Shown here: positions 24,587 through 36,599 of the stretch, piece after piece
Position numbering within the stretch: the first letter of the stretch is position 1
Layout of the letters: the number at the start of each line of letters is the position of its first letter
Source: Corydoras sp. C115
Lineage: Eukaryota; Chordata; Actinopteri; Siluriformes; Callichthyidae
Direction of reading: 5' to 3'
DNA: 64,000 nucleotides
Assembly (NCBI GenBank): GCA_019802505.1
Contig: JAFMOC010000043.1
Location: 1,686,501 to 1,750,500 of the forward strand
Program-made: the position numbers and the translations under genes
The notes under the pieces: generated by a model
Seen by the model: the letters and a program-made list of their open reading frames with translations, nothing else
The model's database searches: none
What the model was told of the DNA's origin: nothing

Positions 24587-25241
24587 TTATATGACAAAAT
24601 ATATGTTTCACGTTTAGAAAAAAAAACTAATACGTATTAAATAAATTTCATTTATTTATATCTCTATTAAATATTCACACGTTGTGTGTGGTCTGCATCA
24701 AAAAAGGTATTAAGTCTCTAGAAAATTCTAGGAGATATGAAAAGGCTCAACAATCATAAAGTTTGTTTACAGCCTTTAGTGAAGTCATTGATTTTAACAA
24801 GACCAAACAGAGCTTTCAATGTTTACTACAAAGCTTTTATTATGCAGTCAGTTTTAGTATTTCCCCAAAATATGCCCATTATAAAAGCCAACCCTTTCAT
24901 TGAGAGGAAAACGGTTTATAGGGAGTGTTTGTGTGTCATTGTTTACATTGTTGCTCCTTTAGAACAGCTGTTTGGTTTCTGTATACTTGGGTCAGGTCTG
25001 GTTAAGTACATGCTTCTAATCAGGTATCACATGTTACTCAGTATTGAAATCGCCATCTGTTAACCAAATCCAGCTCAGTTTAGGACATGAAAGTTAAGAC
25101 AAGGCAATACAATTTTACACTTTTTAGCTTTCCTAATATATAAAATCTACATAAATAGAAACGTTCATAATCAGTGTTTGTTTATATTAAATTGTAAGGT
25201 AATTTATAATAAATTAAATATGACCATAACACTATATAGTG

Positions 25242-25372
25242 GCAATTTTTAAAGCAGCCAATTCACCTTGAATCCATATTTATGGACTGTGGGAGGAACC
25301 TGAAGGACTCTTGGGAAACCCACAAGGACGCGAATCCAAATCAGGAGGCGAAAGTGCTAACCACGCCCGGTA
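25242..25372 (-). mobile_element. V-SINE-like element, core and head
   Basis: Antisense AAAGCAGCCAATTCACCTTGAATCCAT, ATGGACTGTGGGAGGAACC, GGAAACCCACAAGGACGCG and GTGCTAACCAC. The 3' domain is missing. Confidence 0.82.
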
Positions 25373-26143
25373 ATATAAAATATTATATAAAATATATAAA
25401 ATATTTCAATAACAGATAAAGTACTGGATCTTGATCTACTCTTTAAAAATTATGAAGTTAGGGTTAGTGTTTATAAGAACAGATTTAATAATGTGTCTAT
25501 TATTATTATCTTAAAAAAACATTCTAAATTTTGTTATGACCATAATTCATTGTTCTTAAGTGAAACAGATTCTTACTATATTTGATTTGCATTATGGGCC
25601 AGATGGTAATTTGGCAACAGGAAAAACAACACTATGGTTTAAGAGCAAAGTGAATCAGTATGGTAACCCCACTGTCTTTTATTCCAATCTAATCCATTCC
25701 ACATTCCAGCTAAACTGAATTCATCCTTTCTTTGATTAACACAATCAAATACAGATCCTCTCCAGATTATCCACAGTTTTTAGGTTTAAACCAGGCCTTA
25801 TTTGACCAAGTAGGATATCTGATGTTCCTGTACTACTGGCACCACCCACATGATTGCATGCACATGTTTTTTTTTTAGTTAATAGGCTCATTACTGGGTT
25901 AATATCAGTATTTGTTTGTTTGGAGTAATAGCAAAATTTTAACTTTGTGACATTCATAGTTTTTCCACTGTAAATGTTGGTTTGCAAACCTTGGTTTGAG
26001 TCAGTTTGCACCTCAACTATGTCCTTGCCCTAACCTCAGCTCTTTTTTAGATTTTGATTATGGATTTGTCTGTGATTACTCTGCCTATCTCTGTGTTTAG
26101 CAAAAACGCCTACCCATCCCTAAACATGATGTTTGAATAAAGC

Positions 26144-26168
26144 AAAAAAAAAAAAAAAAAAAAAAAAA
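26144..26168. repeat. A25 homopolymer
   Basis: Uninterrupted A run after GTTTGAATAAAGC, an AATAAA followed a few bases later by poly(A). This may be the 3' end of a processed retrocopy, but the upstream 200 bp are not recognised as any gene. Confidence 0.9.
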
Positions 26169-26499
26169 CAATATAACAGTAAAAAACTGCTTTGCATTCA
26201 ACCCATTTTATCTTTTATTTAATGCGTAGTGGTTTTATTGAGAACTCAGCCTCTTGTCCTGAGACAATTTTTTAATCACAGATCAGTTCAGTCTTACTGT
26301 TTAAGACAAAGTTACAGAAGCAACCATGACACAGAGGTACAGGTTGTGTATATAACCCAATGTCCATTTACAAAAAAAAAAGAAGTCTGTTAAATAAAAA
26401 AAATACATAACTTTTCAGATTTAGATTTTTTTTCCCACTAAAGTACACCTTTAGTGCCAATTCCAGACATTGCAGCTATACACATGCTGGGAACACTTC

Positions 26500-26522
26500 T
26501 TTATTTAAATTATTTAAATAAA
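26500..26522. repeat. 23-bp perfect inverted repeat
   Basis: TTTATTTAAAT, one central T, then its exact reverse complement. It provides an AATAAA hexamer on each strand, so it could act as a bidirectional poly(A) site, or may simply be AT-rich chance. Confidence 0.6.
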
Positions 26523-27573
26523 AACAACAAGTTATGGTAAACCTGACAGCCTTATTAAGATGATGTGACGGGTGTAACATCTGTAAAATTAAACCATCAA
26601 AATTTCTGTCAGCTGTGATAAGTGTCTTTTCACAAGTCATACAGGGCAAATATCTATGATGCATGGCACATTTGGGTCAGAAACTTAATGGCTTCTGTTT
26701 AGGGAATTATAAAATCGCTTTCAGGATCGAAGTTATTCTACATTTACTTACCATGGAGAATAATAAACTAGAAGCAGTGAATAAACATTCTTTGTGAGAC
26801 GTGAGCAGTCATAGCAGTGTTACTTATTCTTTCTGGTCAGATGAACTCTTAATTTAGGCTCTATCACGTTCGCACATCAGCGGTCATTCCACCGCAGTCG
26901 TCCTTCAATTTCCTCATCATGCTTATCTATCATATCTTAATCTCTAACTTAAGCCATACATCATATTTAGCTTACTGAAATCAAAATATAACCGAGTGAA
27001 CAAAAAATAAACTTAAAACTAAGCAGAAGTGGACCCTCACTTCCAGAGGTTGATTGATATGTGTTGTGTGAAATCAATGCAGAAAAACGAATAGAACATT
27101 TAATGAGGCTTTAAAGTTCATGATGTTCTTCATAATATTAATGTTATTCTCGTTGACGAAAAGGGGTTAAGTATACATCGAATCATACAGCACGCCTGTC
27201 AGAGCCTAATAAAAAACATTTGATTAAAGTACTAGTGCTAGCATTCTACACCTTGCGCAGTCCAATGGAACATGAAATAAAATTACACAGATTATATAAA
27301 CAACCCTTCTGAATAGTTAGACGCATAGTGGTTTCCAATAAGCGAACACTAAAAATAAACTAAATGTGGTTTAACTTGGATGGTGTGGCCCATTTTGTAC
27401 TGAACACAAAGGTAAATACACAATGATTTACTGAACACACAAATCACACTTCAGCATATAGTTATCACACTCGTACAGCACCCACCCTCCCACCCACCCC
27501 CGTAATATTATGACATGCACACACATGAACATTTCCTTTCATCACTTTTCATCACACAGTCTCGTATCACCAC

Positions 27574-27607
27574 ATACACGCACACACGCGCACGCACGCA
27601 CGCGCGG
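27574..27607. repeat. CA/CG alternating tract, Z-DNA type
   Basis: Alternating purine-pyrimidine run with repeated CACGCA and CGCGCG words (for example CACGCACGCACGCGCG). CpG-bearing alternating DNA is the most favourable Z-forming sequence. It directly abuts the GC-richer block 27610-28135. Confidence 0.8.
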
Positions 27608-27609
27608 CC

Positions 27610-28135
27610 ATACACAGCCCGTGGAGCCTGTGGTGATTTCACTCAGAGTGATGAAGGTATGTGAGAGATCAACTCGGCTGGGAAGCCCTTCTTCCATAAG
27701 TCTTGGCATGAGCACATGGAACATGTAAGTGGATGAGAAACAGCTCTTCAGTGAATCAAGACACTTTTCTGGCTGTGCCACAAAAGTGTGAGGTCGGTGC
27801 CTTTCGCTCTTTTGTTGCTTCCATTTGGTCTGCAGTACTTTCATTCGGTTGGGCCTTTACTGTTCATTCTGCATTAGGCTGCTGCCAAGGCATACATAAT
27901 GTCATGACTTTGTGTTGTTCAATATTGAACAGGGGAAAAAAGGAATCAGATATGCGGTATTAAAGAGTGGAAAACTCGCATGTCCAAGTCTCGTTGAAAG
28001 TTACAGGAGTCTTGCTCCTGCTCGTCAGCTCCTGCCAGGATTAAGAAGCACTGAGCTCGTGGCTTCAATTTGGCTCCGTAATTCAGACCACAAGAACATG
28101 GACTGTCTGTGCTCTAACACACTACATCTTGGGTA
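27610..28135. promoter_or_regulatory. GC-richer, repeat-free block, possible conserved non-coding DNA
   Basis: Base composition is more balanced than the neighbours, no repeat is recognised, and both strands carry overlapping open frames (27542-27844 minus, 27733-27963 and 27912-28136 plus). The donor-like GATGAAG|GTATGTGAG (27645-27660) has no convincing acceptor. Words such as GGCATACATAATGTCATGAC resemble POU-type sites. It could be a regulatory element or an unrecognised exon. No protein family is recognised. Confidence 0.25.
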
Positions 28136-28403
28136 AAAAGATTGAGATAATGATAGCTTTGCTTCCTACAGACATAAACACATACACACTCACACTTGTG
28201 TGCATTTTTGCATGTAGACACATGCATTATTAGTACAAGTCAAAAGGTTACCGGTAACATTATTAAACTGTCACTCAATAAAACACCCTGAAAAGTAACG
28301 TGAACCAATATGTGAGATAAACAGAAGAATTGTAATAAACTTAAGAATGTGTATGAATGGGGACAGTGGACGGTGCTGGAGACAATCTTTATAGATGGAA
28401 AGC

Positions 28404-28560
28404 TAGGGAAACACCATGGACAGGACACTGGGGCATCACAGGGCAGACAAATACATTGAAAATTAGGGGCAATTAATTATCTACAATTTATTGCTAACTC
28501 ATGTTTGAACAATGGAAGACACAAAAGTTCCCAGCAGAAAACTATTTAAACACACAAACT
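28404..28560 (-). mobile_element. V-SINE-like element, ancient
   Basis: Antisense 3' domain and core can be followed in order: CACCATGGACAGGACACTGG, TCACAGGGCAG, GGGGCAATTAATTATCTACAA, then GAACAATGGAAGACACAA. Heavily diverged. Confidence 0.45.
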
Positions 28561-29035
28561 TCACACAAATATGATCATGACCGCCCTACCCTGAAATGGA
28601 ATACAGCCTCTTATAAGTGTGAGGCATCACATCATGGTGTAAAAAGGACAAATCGATGGTGTTTGTGTTACTATTATTTGAAACCTAGGTGGGTGATTCT
28701 CAATCTGGATTTAAGTACCGGACAGGAATTCAGTATTAAATGTCACATTTTCTGAGATTTATGTTTTGTAAACTGCCATAAAAATACAAATCTGTGACAC
28801 AGAAGTAAAATCATATCCTGAATATCCTGGTGTGATTTGATTTGACTGTTTACTTCATCTTATTTGCTGCACTTTGGCGGTACACCGTTGAGGTCACATA
28901 TTCTTTTCACTTCAAGTAAATGTGAGGAATGTAGATTTCAGAAAGGTAAAGACAGCATGTTCTGACAAAGACAGTCTAATGACATGACATTAATTTTGGC
29001 TCTACATTAGAACAGATGAGATCATAATGTAAAGC

Positions 29036-29057
29036 TTTTTTTTTTTTTTTTTTTTTT
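29036..29057. repeat. T22 homopolymer
   Basis: Uninterrupted T run. No retroposon body was recognised on the minus strand next to it. Confidence 0.9.
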
Positions 29058-29514
29058 ACTGATACCCGATATTTACACAAAAATGTTCTGGCACAGCATT
29101 GGCAGGAATAGTGAAATTACTGGCCTGGATGGCACCGAATCAAATATGAGGACAATTTTAAATTTAACATTCTATTTAGATGGTTGAACTCTTCTCTTTC
29201 TGTGTATGGTCATGTTACATTAAATCAAAGTAACTTGCTTGATATTTATAGCAGTTTAATTCAGTTGTTTTGATAAAGATGAAGTTGAAATTTATTATAT
29301 AGTTATTTTCTATGGAAATCAGTTTCCTTCAATGTCTTAACTCACACATTAGGGATGAAACTATAACAGATTTTTGATAGTATGTTTATTGTACAATTAA
29401 AAAATAATCATAATTATACAATTATAATGCAATAATTAACCACAGGAACAATGCCCAGGCTTTTGCAGTTTTGTTTTTAACAGTTTGTTATTTATTTAAT
29501 GTAAATCCCATTGG

Positions 29515-29625
29515 CTACAGGGAGGACATGCAGATTCCTCACAGAAAACCCCAAATTGGAATTGATCCTGGGATCACCTTTATGTGAGGCAGTAGTGCTA
29601 CCTGCCGCATCACTATGCCGCCCAT
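29515..29625 (-). mobile_element. V-SINE-like element, core and head
   Basis: Antisense ACAGGGAGGACATGCAGATTCC, then GGAATTGATCCTGGGATCACC and TAGTGCTACCTGCCGCATCACTATGCCGCC. The final GCCGCC is the complement of the element's GGCGGC start. Confidence 0.75.
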
Positions 29626-30900
29626 AGCATTGGATAATTTTTTTTTTTTTACCCTATTAAAGGAACATTTAATGGTGCATAACATTTCAATAATTTAAGC
29701 AATAGAATGTTCTAATAAATTACAAAAGGTGTGCCGGTCACTGAAGATGTGCAGAAGAGAAAGGCAGCATTTCAAGATCCTATATGTCCTCAATATGTCA
29801 CTGAGGCTGCAAAAGCATCTATCATAGAGTGCAAAATAAGTTCAGGTGATGTGCAATGCAAATCATAACATGTTTTTAGTCATATGCTGAAGAAATATGC
29901 AAGCGTCTGTTTCCTAGCCATGAGCCATTTGAACACCAGCCAATAAAACCAGCACAGCCTCTAGGTAACACCTTTATCTTTTTATAACTGCCTACACTGG
30001 CATGTCTTCATACCTCAAAATAACATTTGTTGTAATCTTTAGGGTGATGTTCATAAGTGTAATTAAAAGCCAGGCCGGAAATCTCTCATGTTGTGACCGT
30101 AGGAAACTGCTGAGCGTGATCTCACAGGACTTATCTACAGGAAAGCAAGATTGCCCTAAAGCATGTTCCTCAAAAACTTGACCATGGAAGAACTTGACAG
30201 ACATCAAATAGCTCATCCAACATAAACACAAACCTCAGCCAACTATATATCAATCGTACTGTCAAATTTAGAATCTCTTAAAAACCAATGTTTATAGGCT
30301 CTTACTGTAACACAAAAACCCTCTAAACTTCTGGCTAAGCACAAAACCAGACTCAGATGACACCACACTTTCCGTACCTGATGGCAGAGCAGACCCACAT
30401 GTAAAATCAATCATGAATAATCATAATAAACGTGCTGAGAAAATAAAATCCCCCCTTGACACTTTAAAGACATCCATAAAAGGAAAAGGGAAAATGATTG
30501 TGGGCTACTTTCTTAAAGACAACGTACAAACAAGGAAAAAAAAAACAAAAAAAACCAGGTAGAAATCTCACACTTTGTTCTGCAAAAAACTAGACTGGCT
30601 AACAAAATGCTTTCCGTTCCCACTGACACAGCAATCTTCAAACAGTGGGATCTAGTGTTTCCCACCTGCACACAAACAGTTCTAAATCGGTTCACACTTC
30701 ACACTAAACCAGTTCAGTGAAAGACATCAGTCTTTCACACGTATGGAAAACTTGAGAATGAGAAGGCCACAGAAGGCTACATGTACTGCAATAACCACAG
30801 TAATGTAACCAATCACACTAACAATGTTCCTTTCTAATGAGCTAGAGCAGAATGCAAAAGAAAAGCTGCTTTAGAAAGGATTTCATTACCCTCAGACCCA

Positions 30901-31050
30901 ATGGCATGGTAGCTCAGTGTTAAGGGTGTTGGACTATCAGTCTGAACAAGGCCCACATTTTGCCCCAGTGGTGCTGTATCAAGGCTGACCCTGTTCTCCG
31001 ACCCCAACCATCAAGCCCTTACGAGCATCTGCAAAATGACACAATGTAAC
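30901..31050 (+). mobile_element. tRNA-derived SINE, third family
   Basis: The head GGTAGCTCAGTGTTAAGG-GTGTTGGACTATCAG keeps a good A-box. The body has GAACAAGGCCC, CCCCAGTGGTGCTGTATCA and GGCTGACCCTGTTCTCCGACC. The B-box region is deleted. The family resembles fish SINEs ending in ATCTGCAAAATG-type sequence. Confidence 0.72.
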
Positions 31051-34000
31051 TATAATAGTTTTGCAGTTCTCCTTCCACTACATTTAATATTTTTAAAAAC
31101 AAAACTCAAGATACAATGAAAAAAGTGTGTGGTTTTAAGCCTGAAGCATCTGTTCAGTAAGTAGCAAAATAGGTTGTTCAGCCATCATCATCAGGGAACA
31201 GCCAAGTTTAAATTCAGATCCCAGAATTAGCTGGTTATACCCCAAACCAAAATAGAACTACATCCAAAGCTTTCTGGATTATCAAACACACTGGTGAGAT
31301 TTGGTTACGTAACTTTATGAGTGACCACTGGGGCAAATAAAGTAAGTACACATTCTCCTACTTGACAGTTTTAAAACTTGGAAGACCAAAATCATACACC
31401 GACAAAAACACCCAGGTGTGCCTCAATTACTTTATCCTCGTGTTTTTCCTGCATCTTGTGCTGTCCATGTGTTAATCAGTTTCTGGCTGACAGTTCGTGG
31501 TTTGGCTGGAACTTCTGATACCTTGCTTGCTTAAAATGTTTGTTTGAGTTATGAATGTTGGATTGCTTTTATATTGTAATTAGCATGAGTGTATCACGAT
31601 GCTAGTTCAGTTTAAGGTTGAGTCCAATACTGGTTAGAGCGTTACAGCTGAGTGTGTGAACTCGATCTGGCCTTTTCTTTTTCAGACCTGTGTGTGTGTG
31701 CATGCGCATGTGCTGGATGTGATGCTGTGCCTGATCACTCACCAAATGTGTTCCCTCACTAAGATCTGCACTATTATTTCCTGCTGCTGGTACAGAAGGG
31801 TTACAGCTCTGTGTTAGTGCTTTTACTTATTATTTTAAATATATAATGTTATATATGTCTCGCTGTCTCATGCAGATGCACAGCTACATCTGCATCACCA
31901 ACTTATGCTGACAAAGATAGCAGTGGCAGCTAGTCACTATAATTCCAGGTGGCCTGTCTGCTTCTTTTCATAGCGTTTCCTCTGGTTGTGCTGCTTTCAG
32001 ATGTGTATTTTCTTATTAAAGCTTTTAACAAACACGTTTAGCATCATTTGATGCCAGGTTTAATTTATTTGCCCAAAGTCTTCAGAATCCATTTTGCAAG
32101 CTTATTAGCATTAAATAAGAGTAATCAACCTGTTGCTTAGATTTTGAGTTTGCAACACTAAGGCCCTCTAATATACACAGGCAGGTGTATATTAGGTCAG
32201 CAAATTCACGGCCTTTGATTGAATAGAGTGTACCATGTCAGTCGGACCTGTTCAGCAAAAAAAACTTGTGACAGAAATTGAACTTGACTTTCAGCATTAG
32301 CTTCGATGGCAATAGAAGAGGTGTAAACTACACGGCCCACTGTTAGAAAGTACGATGACCATGAGTCATAAACTATTTTTATTTGTGCATAGATGTGCTG
32401 TACTTGTACCAGTTTAGTTGTTTATCCTGAAGTGATTTTCATTGAAATTTATATTCACTGATATTTATTTTTTTATACTGTATTTTGTTGGTAAAAGTGT
32501 AGTCCTCTTTATACACTGGAAAGGTGTGAAGGCTACTCATTGTTAATTGTGAATACATTTAGAGTTTGACCTCTATAAAAAAAATAGGCATGTGGGAAGA
32601 ATGTGGTTTGTGGGATGACAAGGTGCAGTTGAGGCCTGAATAAGTGAGCTCGGGGGACAAAGAGGAGCCTGTCTGAGATGGGATGGCCAGGCTGAGCTCC
32701 AATTGATGGGAAGTTGTTGAAAGATGGAGATGAAGAGGCAGACAATCAGAGGGCCTGCTGGGGTGCTGCACCCCTTCAACACTTCTTAGCCTCAGTGTGG
32801 TCATGGCCGCAGACCTGTCTATAATACACACAAGTGAGATCTGAATCAAGTAAACTTAACAGAAGTTACTGTGTCCCAGCAGTATGATTTCTGACATGTA
32901 ATGGTTCAGGTTAGCAGGTGTGTATGATGTTATGATTTGATTATAAAAAAAAAAAAAAAACTTGGCCTTTGGAGAAGGTGAGGCAGGTTTAAACATCAAG
33001 GGATGCGTCATGTTTCAGAACAACAGAATGCATATCGACTGCAACTAGCTCTCTTAATTGTTTGAAGGGAAGATGGCACCACAATGGCCATTAAGATGTA
33101 ACCAAGAGTTGCAGTGGCATTTTACAGTGTGCTTTCATGGATGTGGGTTAAAAGCTTCACTGTGGGGTTTTAGTGAGGACTGACAGCCTTATAGATGAAT
33201 CAGCCTTTGTTTGAAATGCACGTGGCAGTTACTAAAAAGACTTATTGAGTCGAAGTTCAAGTATGAAAGAATAAAATCCCCTTCAGACAAAACCCTGTTC
33301 AATTTCCATTGGGTGGATCAGATGTAGCCGCTTGGGTCATATGTGAATACTGTAAATCTTACATCTCAAAATGTGGATTCAATAACTGAACAAATATCAA
33401 TAATACAATATGCTAGGTATAGAAATTGCCATATAAATTTCATATACAGATTAGATGGGGTGGGTTGCCATAGCACCAGGACATCTGGGTCGAGTAGATG
33501 CCCATCATGATTCACAAGCATTAAAATAATCTCATGGAATAATTTGTTTTAAAAAAACATGATTGTGAAAAATGTATAAAGTTTTTGTGAGTCTCATAAA
33601 AGCTTGTTATTTATAATCTTCCTAATTTTGCTTGACATGTTGGTCTAAACAATTTTACTTTCCTCTCTATAATGCATGAATTGGTTTGGTGTGTCATGCC
33701 ACTCGCTACACAAGTGGTCCTTCATTTAATTGAAGCTTATAAAAAGCTACTTACTTGTTCTTTACCGTGTCCAGAAGCAGCTAAACTGTTTGGCAATGCT
33801 GTCAACTGCATGCCAACTTGCCCAGAAAGTGGACTTTAAAGACATCATAAATGATTTAGTTATACAAAAACTGCAGCTCTTGGCATTGTTGAGTTAGACA
33901 ACAACATGCTGCACCAAAAACAGCCTCAAACACTGGAACCAACGAGATTATTCTAACAAGGTTTTCATGAGCAGTGAAGAAAAGGTTAGTACATTGGGTT

Positions 34001-34340
34001 TCATTCAATCATTCATCACATGTCTATTTTGACTCCAGTCTGTGTGTGGGAGATCAGTGGAGTATATAATACCACAGTGCTGGGCTTATGGAAGTACATT
34101 TTGAAGTTTGGAGATCAAGTACACTGCTTTAAAAATGCATTTTGATAAAATCATTACTGATGATGGGGAAATGATTACCCGGTCTGGCAATATGGGCACC
34201 ACATTAAATGTGGCAGCCCCGGGACCATGTCTGTGTCCATGTTGTTATATACAGTATGTGGTCTGCTAAAGGTGTTTGTTTTGCTAAACTGTGATCATCA
34301 ATAAGTAAACACCGATTAACATTGGTGTTGCAAGTAAATG
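31051..34340. other. No gene seen
   Basis: AT-rich DNA with an A16 run (32945-32960). Several overlapping minus-strand open frames at 32533-32849 look like chance. A minus-strand segment near 33757-33834 ends at a strong donor (CAA|GTAAGTAGC) with one open frame, but its acceptor is poor. Confidence 0.4.
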
Positions 34341-34344
34341 GTCA

Positions 34345-34800
34345 CTGCTTGCTATAAAGGACAAGTGAGAATGCTACCAAAAAATTGTAAGATTTATGGA
34401 ACAATTAATTCTGAATTATACCAGGAAATATTGAATGAAAATATCTGAACCTCTTTACTTTGAACTAAATCTCAAAGGAAAGTGGGCAATGCAGCAAGAC
34501 ACTGATGAAGAGTGGTTGAAGAATAATGTCCTGGAAGAGCCAGGGCAAATTCCTGACCTTAATCCAATCGAAATGGTTTGGAAGCCCCTGAAGTGAACAG
34601 TTAATGTGAGGAAACCCACCGACATCCCAGAGTTGCTATTCTGAATGAAAGAATTTGCTATCTGAGATTTTTTTGGCAGTTATTGCTCCACAAGAGGGTC
34701 AGACCAGACACCAAAAACTAAGGACCACATACTTTTATTACTCGCAGATTGTAATTTTGGCTTATTTTCCCCTCAATAAATAAGTGGACATGTTTGTTAT
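34345..34800 (+). pseudogene. Tc1/mariner transposase relic, 3' half
   Basis: The plus strand follows a common fish Tc1/mariner family: TGGAACAATTAATTCTGAATTATACCAGGAAAT (INSELYQEI), AAAGGAAAGTGGGCAATGCAGCAAGAC (KGKWAMQQD), then CCTGACCTTAATCCAATCGAAATG (PDLNPIEM) and the 3' untranslated end with CTCAATAAATAAGTGGAC. The second catalytic D (QQD) and the PDLNPIE motif remain, but the N-P-K-H-T part is gone and frames are broken. Inactive. Confidence 0.88.
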
Positions 34801-35714
34801 TGTCTCATATTTAATTATATTTTGAAGAATTATTTTAAAAGATGTTCATTTATGCATAACAAGTATTACTAACATAACATTAAAACATATGTATTACCTA
34901 TAATAGGTGATAAAGGACTTAGAAAATAGATTTATCATATGACTGCAATGTATTTTACATGTTCTCTTCATATCTGCATGATGTTCCCTGCTCCCACAGA
35001 CAGAGAAATGAATCAGGTAAACTGGATATACTAAGATGACTGTAGGTGTAGATGTGTTTGTGTGTTCAGCATGTGATGGACTGACCACGTTTCCCTGTTT
35101 TTCTTACATAGATATTTTTTGCCCCCAACTGAGCCATGGTCCTCACAAGGTTTCTCTCTATAAAGAATAATAAACTAGCTAAATAGTACGACACGATCAA
35201 ATAAAAAAAATAAAATAAAAATCAGCAGCTTTCCAAATCATCAACCTCAGCTATAGTAATAAAATTCAATAAATGAGGTGTAATCTTCATCCTTTAGACA
35301 TGAAATCCAAAACTGTTCTTTAACTGATCATCTAACATATGGACAAGAGTTTATCTTTAAAAAGTAAGGTTTCAGGTCCAGCCTGCAAAAGCCTTTAGTG
35401 GTGAATAAACACAACACACTCTTAACTCAGAGGTAACGAAAATCCTATGTGGTCACACGGACACTGCACACAGAGTGAAACACAATATTTTTTGGCTTTC
35501 ATGTACTGCCAGCATAAATTGTCATCACCCATTTGGATTTTTTTTAAGATAATGTAAAAACCGGCATTCTGTTTTGGAGAAAATATCAGTCTGGAATAAA
35601 GCTTTCATGTAAAAGAAACACTTGTCTTCCTGTAAAACGTTTCTATGTCATACACCCCAATGCATATCCTGAGTTTGTCATCCACTGGACAGTTGTAAGA
35701 TGATAGATCATGTG

Positions 35715-35774
35715 GAGGAAATGGACAATGGAGCAAGAAGGAGGTGTGTCCAAACTTTCGGCTGGTACTGTATA
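35715..35774 (+). mobile_element. Terminus of a fish DNA transposon
   Basis: AGGAGGTGTGTCCAAACTTTCGG followed by CTGGTACTGTATAT matches a very widespread fish repeat end. A second copy of the same block occurs at 54632-54705. Only the terminal ~60 bp can be recognised. The superfamily is not claimed. Confidence 0.6.
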
Positions 35775-36599
35775 TCCAAGTGTAAAAGCATTAATATAAA
35801 CACTAGCAATGTGCATGAGGGGACTTCCTGAATATTAATATGGAGTGGCAGAGTTTTAAGGCTGAACTCTGCTTCACACTGGGGAGCAATATAGGTTCTG
35901 TATTGAAAAAGCTGAAATATTAAACCAGAAACAGTGGGTCATAAGTGTCGATCCTTGAGGGACTAAAGTTCATTTTTTTATAGTCGTAGTCTCTAAAGAA
36001 AACTGATTACAGAACATGCAACAGCATTCAAATTTAAAATTCAAATTGGGTTTTTCTTAACCAGTATCCAAAACATGCCTAAAGGAACTGGAATAACCTA
36101 CCCACCGGGACAGTTAAATCAGAACAGCTCAGGTAGCCGTCAAATAAAATTAAATATGAGTCAACTTAGCCCCTTGTCATTTCAAAAATGACATTTAAGC
36201 TCCACCGCAACCTAGCACCAGACCAAGAACTCACTCATAGCTGATTTGAACCAAAATACATATATATAGTAATATGTTTCATATATTTGTTTTACTTAAA
36301 AAAATATGAAATCTGAATTAGCAGTTTCCAAAAACACCACTTTTTATTTGTCTATAAACCATATAAAATCTCCATATAAAATGCTGTAAACAGCCCACTG
36401 CCGTTTCAACAAAATCACCAGTATGATAGTGTGAAGGTATTTGTCTGGTTGATTGCTTAAAGCCTTATTTAGAACCTGCCACACAACCTGCCTCAACCTG
36501 ACTTATTATTTCTGAGAGCTGGGCTTTTCAGGGTCAAACTATCTGCTGAGAATAAACATTTAAGGTCATAAATCATTATAAATAGTATTACAGGTTGTA

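Noticed and set aside
29992..30231. 79-codon minus-strand frame (ends near a GTATGA donor-like site)
   Set aside because: The peptide looks fairly natural, but the acceptor is poor, the phases do not fit the candidate gene, and nothing is recognised. Kept only as a note.
33757..33834. Minus-strand segment ending at CAA|GTAAGTAGC
   Set aside because: A strong donor, but the only upstream acceptor is weak and two frames are usable. Phase 2 to 0 does not connect with the other candidates.
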